Shown: one piece after another, positions 47,834-56,209 of the stretch
Position numbering within the stretch: the first letter of the stretch is position 1
Layout: the number at the start of each line of letters is the position of its first letter
Assembly (NCBI GenBank): GCA_947444195.1
Contig: CANEZL010000002.1
Span: 1-64,000 of the forward strand
DNA: 64,000 nucleotides
Direction: 5' to 3'
Source of the DNA: Methylobacteriaceae bacterium
GTDB taxonomy: Bacteria; Pseudomonadota; Alphaproteobacteria; Rhizobiales; Beijerinckiaceae
Program-made: the position numbers and the translations under genes
Notes under the pieces: generated by a model
What the model saw: only the letters and a program-made list of their open reading frames with translations
Databases searched by the model: none
What the model was told of the DNA's origin: nothing

Positions 47834-49336
47834 TCAGGCCACCTTGCGCGGCACCAGGCGCTCGCTGCCCAGCGCGGCCTGCGCCCCCGAGACGCCGGCC
47901 TCGGTGTACTCGGCGTCCTCGTTCACCCGCCAGACGTCGTGGCGGCGTGTGCCCGCGAGGATGTTCTCGACGGTCAGCATCGCCGTCATCATGGCGTGGT
48001 CCTGGTTGTTGTACTTGTGCATGCCGTTGCGGCCGACGAGGTGCAGCGTCGGGAAGTCCCGCTCCAGCTCGCGGCGCACGGTGGCGACGTTGTCGGCGTA
48101 GGCCTCGTCGTAGACCGGATAGGCCTTGGGCTGGCGCACCACGCAGGCATCCACCACGTCGGCGGGGTCGATCAGGCCGATCTTGCCGATCTCGGCCTTG
48201 GCGAGCGCCACGAGGTCGTCGTCGCTGCTGGTCCAGAGCCCGTCGCCCTCGAAGCAGAAATATTCCAGCCCGAGGCAGGTATGGCCGGCCTCGGGCACCA
48301 TCTCGGGCGACCACGACAGGAAGTTCTGCACGCGACCGACCTTCACGGAGGGGTCGTGGATGTAGATCCAGTTGTCGGGGAAGGTCTTCTCGGACTTGGC
48401 GATGAGCGCCACCGTGAGGAAGTCGCGGTACTGGAGCGCGCGGGCGTTGAAGGTGCTCAGGGGGCGCGGCCGGATCGAATCGACCAGCTCGCGCACGGGC
48501 GCCGAGGAGACGAGGTGGCGGGCGGTGTGGGTCTCGCGGCTGCCGTCGCCGCGCAGCACGCTCGCCGTCCAGAGGCCGGTGCCCGCATCGTAGCTCAGCC
48601 CGTCGACGCCCCGGTCGAGCAGGACCCGGCCGCCCTGGGCCATTGTCCTGGCGGCGGCGGCCTCCCACATCATGCCGGGGCCGCGGCGGGGGTAGCGGAA
48701 GGACTCGATCAGGGTCTTGATGACCGGCTCGCCGGCCCGCTGCTTCGGCTTGAGGCCCAGCGAGCGCTTGAGCGCGTCGCGGATCGCGGCGCCGAGGTCG
48801 AGGCCCTTGATGCGCTGGGCCGCCCAGTCCGCCGAGATCGCGTCGCAGGACATGCCCCAGACCTTCTCGGTGTAGGTCTTGAAGAAGATCGAGAACAGGC
48901 GCTCGCCGAACTGGTTGCGCACCCAGTCGTGGAAGCTCCTCGGGTTCTCGATGGGCTTGGCGCGGGCGTAGAGATAGGAGAGCACGCAGGCCGTGCTGCG
49001 GATCAGCCCGAGGTTGCGCAGGGCCTCGAAGGCCTTCAGCGGATAGGCGTAGTACTTGCCCTGGTAGTAGATCCGCGACAGGCGCGGGCGCTCGATGAAG
49101 TCGTGCGGCAGGATCTCGTCCCAGAGGTCGACCACGGCCTTCGACTTCGAGAAGAACCGGTGCCCGCCGATGTCGAACAGGTAGCCGTTGTGGGAGACGG
49201 TGCGCGAGATGCCGCCGACCTTCTCGGGATCGCGCTCCAGAACCGTCACGGAGCGGCCCTGCTTCGACAGGAGATAGGCCGCCGTGAGGCCCGCCGGCCC
49301 TGCGCCGATGACCAGGGTCTCGGTGTGATGGCTCAT
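47834..49336 (-). CDS. FAD-dependent NAD(P)-binding oxidoreductase, UDP-galactopyranose-mutase-like
   Basis: A 500-residue flavoprotein. The N-terminal Rossmann motif is LVIGAGPAGLTAAYLLSKQG, followed by LERDPEKVGGISRTVSHNGYLFDIGGHRFFSKS, the pattern of UGM/protoporphyrinogen-oxidase-like enzymes. A C-terminal FAD-associated segment, LVGRNGMHKYNNQDHAMMTAMLTVENI, is typical of a family found beside polysaccharide and glycosyltransferase genes. The ATG at 49336 gives MSHHTETL. Two membrane sugar-transferase-like genes follow in the neighbourhood, so it may modify a nucleotide sugar or polyprenyl-linked sugar. Confidence 0.85.
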   Translation of the reverse strand: MSHHTETLVIGAGPAGLTAAYLLSKQGRSVTVLERDPEKVGGISRTVSHNGYLFDIGGHRFFSKSKAVVDLWDEILPHDFIERPRLSRIYYQGKYYAYPLKAFEALRNLGLIRSTACVLSYLYARAKPIENPRSFHDWVRNQFGERLFSIFFKTYTEKVWGMSCDAISADWAAQRIKGLDLGAAIRDALKRSLGLKPKQRAGEPVIKTLIESFRYPRRGPGMMWEAAAARTMAQGGRVLLDRGVDGLSYDAGTGLWTASVLRGDGSRETHTARHLVSSAPVRELVDSIRPRPLSTFNARALQYRDFLTVALIAKSEKTFPDNWIYIHDPSVKVGRVQNFLSWSPEMVPEAGHTCLGLEYFCFEGDGLWTSSDDDLVALAKAEIGKIGLIDPADVVDACVVRQPKAYPVYDEAYADNVATVRRELERDFPTLHLVGRNGMHKYNNQDHAMMTAMLTVENILAGTRRHDVWRVNEDAEYTEAGVSGAQAALGSERLVPRKVA

Positions 49337-49407
49337 GCACGGCTCCGCAGGACGGGCGACCGCCCACGCTCTGGGCGACCCGCATGCAGGATGTTGCCCG
49401 GACAGGG

Positions 49408-50916
49408 TTAAGGAAGCGCTTCCGTCGTCCGGCGGCGATCCGCCTCGCCGGTTCCGGCCTCGCGCAGGCAGACGAGGGCGGCGTAGCGGTCGCCGGCATG
49501 GTCGCGGCACCGCCAGGCCGGGTCGATCTGCGCGATCCGCGGCGGATGGGTGCGGGCGGCGGTCTTGGGCAGGCCCTGGTCGTAGAGCCAGAGGATCGCG
49601 CTGCCGGGCTGCGCGCCGGCGGCGGCCAGGAGCCGCGGGTTCGGGTCCTCCCGCCAGGGATTGATCACGGATTCCACCGGGATCGGGTGGCCCGCCCGCG
49701 CCAGGAAGAAGCCGCCGACCGCGCGCATCTGGGCCGGGTCCCCCACCGGGGAGGAGGGGTGGTCCCACAGGAAGACGAGACGGCGCGCCCCCGCCTCGGC
49801 GATGGAGGCGGAGGCCGTCTCGAAGCTGTAGCCGCGCACCGGCCCCGTGCCGAGCGGGGCGGGCAGCATCGCGACCGCGAGGACGAGGGCGGGCAGGGCC
49901 GGCCGCACCTGCGCGGTGGCCCGCACCAGGGCCGCGAGGCCGAGCAGGAGGCCCGGGATGCAGGGCACGCAGTAGCGCAGGCTGAAGCTCGGGCGCAGCA
50001 TCCCGACCGCGAGGACGAGGGCGAGGGCGATGAGCGCGGCGAGGGCGGCGGACGTCGCGGCATCGGCGTCGGCATCGGCCGGCGGCGCTACCCTGAACCA
50101 AGCCCGGAGCAGGAGCACCGCGGGCAGCAGGCAGGCGGTGGACAGGCCGAGCAGGCGCAGGAGCGTGCCGGGCAGGCTCTCCGGCGCGAGCGGGGGCTGC
50201 CAGGCGATGTCGGGCTGCGCGAAGGCGGCGAGGCGCACCGCGTGGAAGCCGATCCAGCCGAGGACGGGCAGGAAGGCGAGGAGCGCCGGCCAGAGCGGCA
50301 GCGCCCGGCTCCGGTGCCGCCACAGGACCATGCCCCCCTGCGCGGCCACCACCGGCAGCGCGTAGTAGTGGGTCAGCACGGCGAGCGCCGAGAGCCCGGC
50401 CCAGAGGAGGGCGTTGCCGCGGGTGGGGGCCGCGAGCAGCCGGGCGAAGGCGAGCACCGCCGCCGTCGCGAGCAGCAGGAGCAGGGCGTAGCAGCGCGCC
50501 TCGGAGGCCTGGGCGAGGCCCATCGGCCAGAGGCCGAGCAGCGTGCCCCAGACCAGGCAGGTGCGCCGGTCGAGCCCGGATCCGCCCCGCAGGGCGAGCG
50601 CCGCGGCCAGGGTGGCGAAGACCGCGCTCGGCAGGTGCAGGGCGAGGTTCGACACGCCGGCGATCCGGGCCCAGGCGAACATCACCGCGTAGTAGAAGGG
50701 GGCGTTCACGTCCGCCCAGACCTGATGCAGCAGCCCAGCGAGATCGGGTTGGGCGGCGATGGCGCCCGTGAAGGTCTCGTCGATCCACAGGGGCTCGTGG
50801 AGGCCGCTGCCGAAGCGCAGGGCCGTGCCGAGGGCGAAGGCGAGAGCCGCCACGAGGACGAGGCCGTCCGCGCGCGGCGGCATCTTCGCCCGCTTCGGGC
50901 CGATCGGGATCTGCAT
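49408..50916 (-). CDS. GT-C fold membrane glycosyltransferase (GT39/ArnT-like)
   Basis: A 502-residue protein with about ten transmembrane helices in the first 390 residues and a soluble C-terminal domain. In the first periplasmic loop HEPLWIDETFTGAIA carries the D-E pair that in GT-C enzymes binds the metal and polyprenyl-phosphate sugar; VNAPFYYAVMFAWARIAG is the typical second-loop segment. The acceptor is not known. It lies 72 bases upstream of the flavoprotein gene on the same strand and probably shares its transcript. Confidence 0.85.
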   Translation of the reverse strand: MQIPIGPKRAKMPPRADGLVLVAALAFALGTALRFGSGLHEPLWIDETFTGAIAAQPDLAGLLHQVWADVNAPFYYAVMFAWARIAGVSNLALHLPSAVFATLAAALALRGGSGLDRRTCLVWGTLLGLWPMGLAQASEARCYALLLLLATAAVLAFARLLAAPTRGNALLWAGLSALAVLTHYYALPVVAAQGGMVLWRHRSRALPLWPALLAFLPVLGWIGFHAVRLAAFAQPDIAWQPPLAPESLPGTLLRLLGLSTACLLPAVLLLRAWFRVAPPADADADAATSAALAALIALALVLAVGMLRPSFSLRYCVPCIPGLLLGLAALVRATAQVRPALPALVLAVAMLPAPLGTGPVRGYSFETASASIAEAGARRLVFLWDHPSSPVGDPAQMRAVGGFFLARAGHPIPVESVINPWREDPNPRLLAAAGAQPGSAILWLYDQGLPKTAARTHPPRIAQIDPAWRCRDHAGDRYAALVCLREAGTGEADRRRTTEALP

Positions 50917-51126
50917 GGCGTCGGGGGCGGCTCCGCGGGTCCGGCCGGAAGAGGTTGGACGAAACTGATTGTCGAACCGTCAAGGCGCCGGCTGGCGCGG
51001 TCTCAGCGGGCGGCGGATTCCGGGACGGTGGATTCCGGGGGCACGGGACGGCGCCAGGGGTCTGTTAAGCGGTTGCGCGGAAGAGTGGCGGCGCCGGCCG
51101 CCGAGCCGGCTGTCCGTGACGCCCCG

Positions 51127-53118
51127 ATGCCGACCTCATCCGCCGCCGCACCGCGCCAGGGTTCGCGGATCGATCCGCACGCCTTCCTCTGGTTCCTCGT
51201 GGCGCTCTCGGCGCTCGCCCTGAACGCGCCCGCCGAGATCCGGGCCACGATCGACCATCTGCGCGTGCCCGATACCGACGACGCCATGCGTCTCGTGGGC
51301 GTGCGCGACCTGCTCGCCGGCCAGGGCTGGTACGACAACGTGCAGTACCGCTTCCTGCCGCCCGCGGGGGTGGCGAGCCACTGGTCGCGCCTCGTCGACG
51401 CGCCCATCGCCGGGCTGATCCTGGCGCTCACCCCCCTCGTCGGCCGCTCCGTGGCCGAGGGGCTCACGGCCGCCCTCTGGCCGATGCTGCTCTTCGCCCT
51501 CTACGCCGCCGTGCTCTATCGCGGGGCGCGCCCGGTCTTCGGGCGCTTGGCCGCTGTCCTCGCGGTGCTCGTGGCGACGCAGACCCTCGGGCTCACGGTG
51601 CAGTTCCGGGCGGGCCGGGTCGACCACCACAACCTCCAGCTCATCGCGATCCTGGGATTCGCCTTCTGCCTCATCCGCGGGGGCGGCCGGGCAGGCGCGG
51701 CGGGGGGCGCGCTCGCCGCGATCTCGCTGGCCATCGGCCTGGAGGGCCTGCCCTACATCGCGCTCGGCGCCCTGTTCCTCGTGGTCGACTGGGTTCTGCG
51801 CGGGCGCGCCGCCCTGCCGGCCTTCCTCGGCTTCGGCCTCGGCCTCGGGCTCCTCGCGCCGGTCCTGTTCGGCATCCAGACGGCGCCCGGCCTCTGGGGC
51901 GTGACCGCCTGCGACGCCATCTCGCCGCCCTGGCTCTGGCTGGCGGGCGGCGGCCTCGCGCTCGCCGCAGCCTGCGCCGCCCTCGACCGGCGGCTCGGAG
52001 CCGTTCCCGATCGCGTTGCGATCGGGAACGGCTCCGAGACCTCGTGGCGTGCTCTCTTGCGCCGAACCGGCGTCCACTTCGGCGGAGAGCACTCCAGCGG
52101 GGCGCCCGCCCGCCTCGCGGTGCTGGCGGCCCTCGGCCTGCCGGTGCTCGCGGGCTTCGCGCTCCTGTTTCCCGCCTGCCTCGGGGGCCCGTTCCCCGGC
52201 ATGACGCCCCTGGTGCGCGCGCACTGGCTCTACACCGTCAACGAGATGTCCTCCCTGGCCAAGTTCGTCGCGCGCGGGCAGTGGGAGGTGCTGGTCTTCT
52301 ATCCCCCGCTGCTGCTGGCGACCCTCGCGGCGAGCTTCGGCGCCCTGCGCGGCCCGGGTAGCGTGCTCTCCGCCGGAGTGGGCGCCGGTTCGGCGCAAGA
52401 GAGCACGCCGCAACAAGGGCGTGGGGCCGTTCCCGATCGCGACGCGATCGGGAACGGCTCCGGCCGGCGCCGCGCCTTCGCGGTGGCCGCCCTGTTCCTC
52501 TGGCCCGGCCTGATCCTCGGCTGCTTCCAGTTCCGCGGCACCTACGTCGCCGTGGGGCTGCTGCCGCCGGTGGCGGGGGCGGTGATCGCCTGGGCGCTCG
52601 CCGAGGCCGGCCGGGCGGGCCTGCGCCGCAGCCTCGGGCCCGCCGCCCTGGCGGCCGGTCTCGTGAGCACGGTCTGGCTCGTGCCCGCCTATCTCGCCGA
52701 CGCGCTGATGCCGGACGCGCGCGGCGACGCGGCGGTGCGGGGTGCCGCCACCTGCCACGCCCACGCGGCGGTGGCGCCGCTCGCCGCCCTGCCCCCCGGC
52801 ACCGTGCTGGCCCCGGTCTTCATGGGGCCCTCGATCCTGCTGCGCACCCCGCACGCGGTGGTGGCCGCGCCCTATCACCGGGCGATTCCGGGCCTGACCG
52901 CGGCCATCGAGGGTCTCGGCGGCACCGAGGCGGACCTGCGCCGTCACGTGGAGAGCCTGGGGATCGGCTACCTCGTGGCCTGCCCGACCCGGCCCGGCGA
53001 CGACCTCCAGCCCGAGACCGCCTTCGCCACCCGCCTGATGCAGGGCGCCGTCGCCGTGCCGTGGCTGGAACCCATCGCCGTGCCGGGCACGGAGTTGCGG
53101 GTCTGGCGGGTGCGCTGA
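51127..53118 (+). CDS. GT-C-like polytopic membrane protein carrying two in-frame palindromic repeat insertions
   Basis: A 663-residue protein with about ten to twelve helices. The first periplasmic loop has VPDTDDAMRLVGVRDLLAGQGWYDNVQYR and SHWSRLVDAPIAGLIL, a signature of an uncharacterised alphaproteobacterial family of GT-C-like proteins. Two segments, residues about 291-322 (GAVPDRVAIGNGS...LRRTGVHFGGEH) and 413-445 (VLSAGVGAGSAQEST...AVPDRDAIGNGS), are encoded by two oppositely oriented copies of a palindromic repeat and sit in loops between helices. The ATG at 51127 gives MPTSSAAAPRQGS; upstream in-frame sequence back to 49384 is not coding. The function is unknown. Confidence 0.85.
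   Translation: MPTSSAAAPRQGSRIDPHAFLWFLVALSALALNAPAEIRATIDHLRVPDTDDAMRLVGVRDLLAGQGWYDNVQYRFLPPAGVASHWSRLVDAPIAGLILALTPLVGRSVAEGLTAALWPMLLFALYAAVLYRGARPVFGRLAAVLAVLVATQTLGLTVQFRAGRVDHHNLQLIAILGFAFCLIRGGGRAGAAGGALAAISLAIGLEGLPYIALGALFLVVDWVLRGRAALPAFLGFGLGLGLLAPVLFGIQTAPGLWGVTACDAISPPWLWLAGGGLALAAACAALDRRLGAVPDRVAIGNGSETSWRALLRRTGVHFGGEHSSGAPARLAVLAALGLPVLAGFALLFPACLGGPFPGMTPLVRAHWLYTVNEMSSLAKFVARGQWEVLVFYPPLLLATLAASFGALRGPGSVLSAGVGAGSAQESTPQQGRGAVPDRDAIGNGSGRRRAFAVAALFLWPGLILGCFQFRGTYVAVGLLPPVAGAVIAWALAEAGRAGLRRSLGPAALAAGLVSTVWLVPAYLADALMPDARGDAAVRGAATCHAHAAVAPLAALPPGTVLAPVFMGPSILLRTPHAVVAAPYHRAIPGLTAAIEGLGGTEADLRRHVESLGIGYLVACPTRPGDDLQPETAFATRLMQGAVAVPWLEPIAVPGTELRVWRVR
51998..52091 (+). repeat. 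Palindromic repeat element A, in frame within the membrane-protein gene
   Basis: Hairpin 1 has perfect 17-base arms (GAGCCGTTCCCGATCGC at 51998-52014 and its complement at 52018-52034) with loop GTT. Hairpin 2 has TGCTCTC (52050) and GAGAGCA (52085), with inner GCCGAA and TTCGGC. The element keeps the reading frame open. Confidence 0.88.
52364..52460 (-). repeat. Palindromic repeat element B, inverted copy in the same gene
   Basis: The order is reversed relative to copy A: hairpin 2 first (TGCTCTC at 52364, GAGAGCA at 52399), then hairpin 1 (15-base arms at 52426-52440 and 52444-52458, loop GAC). The hairpin 2 region differs from the complement of copy A at only two of about 42 bases. The reading frame also stays open in this orientation. 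Confidence 0.88.
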
Positions 53119-53123
53119 GGGGA

Positions 53124-53153
53124 GCCGCCGCCGGGAGGAACCCCCTCGGCGGC
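53124..53153. terminator. Hairpin between convergent genes
   Basis: Arms GCCGCCG (53124-53130) and CGGCGGC (53147-53153) enclose a partly self-pairing loop (GGGAGG and CCCCCT). It lies between the membrane protein stop and the DapA-like stop, and may end both transcripts. Confidence 0.45.
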
Positions 53154-53167
53154 CCGGCGCCCGCGGC

Positions 53168-54064
53168 TCAGGCCGCAGCCGGCAGGGCGGTGCGGCGGGC
53201 GATCGCGTCGCGCACGATCGCCTCGACCGCGGCGCGGCGGGCGCCGGTCAGCGGCTGGCGGGGCGCACGGACATGCTCGGTGGTGCCGATGGCGATGGCC
53301 TCGGCGAGCTTGATGTTCTGGACGAGGTAGGTCGAGACATCGAGGTCGAGGAGCGGGCGGAACCAGCGGTAGAGCGCGAGCGCCTCGGCGCGGCGGCCCT
53401 CTTGGAGCATCCGGTAGATCGCCACCGTCTCGGCGGGGAAGGCGCAGACGAGGCCCGCCACCCAGCCGACCGCGCCGACCGACAGGGCCTCGTAGGCGAG
53501 GTTGTCGACGCCGGTGAACACCGCGTAGCGGTCGCCCAGGCGATTGATGATCTCGGTGGTGCGGCGGATGTCGTCGGAGGACTCCTTGATCGCGACGAAG
53601 TGCTCGTCCGCGGCCAGTTCCTCCATGATCTCGGGGGTGACGTCGACACGGTAGGCGACGCGGTTCGAGTAGATCATCACCGGCAGGTCGCCCGCTGCCG
53701 CCACGGCCTTCAGGGTGGCCACCGTCTCGGCCGGGTCGGTGTGGTAGATCGGGCTCGGCACCACCATCAGGCCCGAGGCGCCGGCCTTGGCCGCCTTGGC
53801 CGCGAGCGCGCAGGCCTCGCGGGTGCCGGCCTCGGAGACGGTGAGCAGGGTGGGCTTGCCGCCGGTCACGGACTGGGCGGTCCTGAGCACCGCGATGCGC
53901 TCGTCCTGCGAGAGCATCGGCCCTTCGCCGAGCGAGCCGCAGACGATGATGCCGTCGCAGCCGGCCTCCATCTGGAGCGCGAAGCAGCGCTCCATCTCGG
54001 CATGGTCGAGTTCGCCCTCGGGCGTGAACTTGGTGGTGACTGCGGGGATGACGCCGGTCCACAT
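53168..54064 (-). CDS. Dihydrodipicolinate synthase/N-acetylneuraminate lyase family protein
   Basis: A 298-residue class I aldolase-like enzyme. The Schiff-base lysine is K160 in FVAIKESSDD, the catalytic tyrosine Y132 in MIYSNRVAYRVD, and the substrate loop is CGSLGEG at 42-48, where true DapA has GTTGE. It is therefore more likely a lyase for a 2-oxo acid or amino-acid-derived substrate than lysine-pathway DapA. It ends an operon of Liv-type ABC genes, suggesting that its substrate or product is transported by that system. Confidence 0.9.
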   Translation of the reverse strand: MWTGVIPAVTTKFTPEGELDHAEMERCFALQMEAGCDGIIVCGSLGEGPMLSQDERIAVLRTAQSVTGGKPTLLTVSEAGTREACALAAKAAKAGASGLMVVPSPIYHTDPAETVATLKAVAAAGDLPVMIYSNRVAYRVDVTPEIMEELAADEHFVAIKESSDDIRRTTEIINRLGDRYAVFTGVDNLAYEALSVGAVGWVAGLVCAFPAETVAIYRMLQEGRRAEALALYRWFRPLLDLDVSTYLVQNIKLAEAIAIGTTEHVRAPRQPLTGARRAAVEAIVRDAIARRTALPAAA

Positions 54065-54198
54065 GGTCTGCTGTCCTCTTGCGATCTCGGGGTGATGGCC
54101 GCGTTCGGGCGTGGCGGGAGAACCGCCTGCCCCGGGCCAGGGGGCGACGGCCCGTTCGGGAAAGGTTCGGGCGCGCGGGGCGCGGACGCCCCGGCTTG

Positions 54199-55227
54199 TC
54201 AGGCCTGCACGGCCTTCTCCGGGGCGGGCACGGTCGGGATCGGCGCGCGGTGCGCCGGCTCGGCCCGCTCGGGGGCAGCTTCCGAGGGCCGCTCCGCCCG
54301 ACGGCGGACGAGGTGCAGCACCTCGCCGACGACGCCGCGGCGGAAGAACGACACGCAGACGATGAAGATCAGCCCGATCACCACGGTGACGAGGTCGCCG
54401 ATCGTGGCGAGGTAGTTCTGCAGGCCCACCACCAGGGCGGCGCCGAGGAGCGGCCCGAAGATCGTGCCGACGCCGCCGAGGAGCGTCATCAGCACCACCT
54501 CGGTGGAGGTGTGCAGCGAGACGTCGTTGAGGGAGACGAGCTGGAAGACCAGGGCCTTGAGGGCGCCCGCATAGCCCGCCACCCCCGCGGAGAGCACGAA
54601 GGCGAGGAGCTTGAAGCGGTCGGTGTCGTAGCCGAGCGAGGTCGCCCGCGCCTCGTTGTCCCGCACCGCCTGGAGGATCTGCCCGAAGGGCGAGTGCACC
54701 ACCCGGTAGACGAACAGGAAGCCCGCCGCGAAGAGCGCCAGCGTCACGTAGTACATCGTCGTGTCGGAGGTGAGGTCGAGGCCGAACAGGCTCCCGCGCG
54801 GGATGCCCTGGAGCCCGTCCTCGCCGCCGGTCCAGCGGAACTGCACGGCGAGGAAGTAGACGATCTGCGAGAGCGCCAGCGTGATCATCGCGAAGTAGAT
54901 GCCGCGCCGCCGGATCGCGAGGCCGCCGATGGCGAAGCCGACCGCCACCGCGGCGGCGACCCCCAGCACGAAGGCGGCGGGCATGCCGAGCGGGTGGGCG
55001 CCGAACCGGATCATCAGCGCGCCGGTGACGTAGCCGGCGCTGCCGAGGAAGGCGGCGTGACTGAACGAGACGAGCCCGGTGAAGCCGAGAAGCAGGTTGA
55101 AGGCGCAGGCGAACAGCCCGTAGCACATCACCTTCATCACGAAGACCGGGTAGATCAGCCCCGGCACGAAGGGCACCGCGGCGGCGGCGGCCGCGAGCAG
55201 GCAGAAGATCCGAAGCGTGGTCGACAT
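54199..55227 (-). CDS. livM: ABC transporter permease, LivM type
   Basis: A 342-residue inner-membrane permease of the branched-chain amino acid (HAAT) type. It has about nine or ten helices and the typical ACAFNLLLGFTGLVSFSHAAFLGSAGY, and GVAGYAGALKALVFQLVSLNDVSLHTSTEVVLMTLLGGVGTIFGPLLGA, the coupling segment contacting LivG/F. A C-terminal charged tail after residue 300 is longer than usual. It starts 5 bases after livH stops. Confidence 0.92.
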   Translation of the reverse strand: MSTTLRIFCLLAAAAAAVPFVPGLIYPVFVMKVMCYGLFACAFNLLLGFTGLVSFSHAAFLGSAGYVTGALMIRFGAHPLGMPAAFVLGVAAAVAVGFAIGGLAIRRRGIYFAMITLALSQIVYFLAVQFRWTGGEDGLQGIPRGSLFGLDLTSDTTMYYVTLALFAAGFLFVYRVVHSPFGQILQAVRDNEARATSLGYDTDRFKLLAFVLSAGVAGYAGALKALVFQLVSLNDVSLHTSTEVVLMTLLGGVGTIFGPLLGAALVVGLQNYLATIGDLVTVVIGLIFIVCVSFFRRGVVGEVLHLVRRRAERPSEAAPERAEPAHRAPIPTVPAPEKAVQA

Positions 55228-55232
55228 GGCTC

Positions 55233-56138
55233 TCAGACCTCGCGTCCGAACAGGCCGGCGGGCCGCAGCAGCAGGGCGCCCGCCATGATGACGAAGACCA
55301 CGACGGTGGAGGCCTCCGGATAGATCACCTTGGTCAGCCCCTCGATCAGGCCGAGGGCGAGGCCCGTCACCATGGAGCCGAGGATCGAGCCGAGGCCGCC
55401 GATCACCACCACGGCGAAGACGATGTTGAGGAGGTTGCCGCCCATGAGCGGCGTGACCTGCATGATCGGCGCGGCGAGCACCCCCGCGATGCCGGCGAGC
55501 GCCACCCCGAAACCGTAGGTCAGGGTGATCATCACCGGCACGTTGATGCCGAAGGCCTGGAGCAGGCGCGGGTTCTCGGTGCCGGCGCGCAGATAGGCGC
55601 CGAGCTTCGTCCGCTCGAACAGGTACCAGGTGGCGAGGCAGAGCACGAGGGAGGCCGCGACCACGAAGAGGCGGTACTTCGGCAGCAGCATGAAGCCGAT
55701 GTCGACCGGGCCCTGGAGCAGTTCCGGCGGCTCGTAGCCCTGGCCGGAGACGCCGAAGGCGTAGCGGAAGCCGCCCTCCATCACGAGGGCGACGCCGAAG
55801 GTGAGGAGCAGGCCGTAGAGGTGGTCGAGATGGTAGAGCCGGCGCAGGAGGGTGCGCTCGATGGCCATGCCGAACAGGGCGACGAGGACGGGGGCGATGA
55901 GGAGCGCCGCCCAGAAGTTCACCTGAAACTCGGGGTAGCCGAGCCAGGGCCCGATCTGCGTCAGCCCGATCCAGGCCAGGAAGGCCGCCATCATGAACTG
56001 CGCCCCGTGGGTGAAGTTGATGATGTTCAGGAGCCCGAAGATGATCGCGAGCCCCATGCTCAGCATGGCGTAGAAGCAGCCGCCGATGAGCCCGATGGTG
56101 AGCTGGGCCATCAGGGCCTGGAACGAGATGTCGGGCAT
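55233..56138 (-). CDS. livH: ABC transporter permease, LivH type
   Basis: A 301-residue permease partner of LivM. It begins MPDISFQALMAQLTIGLIGGCFYAMLSMGLAIIFGLLNIINFTHGAQFMMAAFLA, the standard LivH N terminus, and ends with FAVVVIGGLGSILGSMVTGLALGLIEGLTKVIYPEASTVVVFV-type coupling and final helices. It follows livK after a 71-base gap containing a strong hairpin. Confidence 0.94.
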   Translation of the reverse strand: MPDISFQALMAQLTIGLIGGCFYAMLSMGLAIIFGLLNIINFTHGAQFMMAAFLAWIGLTQIGPWLGYPEFQVNFWAALLIAPVLVALFGMAIERTLLRRLYHLDHLYGLLLTFGVALVMEGGFRYAFGVSGQGYEPPELLQGPVDIGFMLLPKYRLFVVAASLVLCLATWYLFERTKLGAYLRAGTENPRLLQAFGINVPVMITLTYGFGVALAGIAGVLAAPIMQVTPLMGGNLLNIVFAVVVIGGLGSILGSMVTGLALGLIEGLTKVIYPEASTVVVFVIMAGALLLRPAGLFGREV

Positions 56139-56172
56139 GGCGGGCACCGGCGGGGTTGGAAGGACGGGATCG

Positions 56173-56195
56173 CCCTCCCCCGGAAGGGGGGAGGG
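56173..56195 (-). terminator. Intercistronic hairpin between livK and livH
   Basis: Arms CCCTCCCCC and GGGGGAGGG with loop GGAAG lie just past the livK stop. Such stems after a binding-protein gene can end most transcripts and keep permease levels low. The same arms occur at 23355-23379, so this is also a dispersed repeat. Confidence 0.6.
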
Positions 56196-56209
56196 CCGGG
56201 GTCCGGGGT

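Noticed and set aside
49384-51126. Plus-strand open frame continuous with the membrane protein gene at 51127
   Set aside because: It is a GC-rich shadow of the minus-strand GT-C-like gene; its composition is charged low-complexity and it lacks a family match. The real start is the ATG at 51127.
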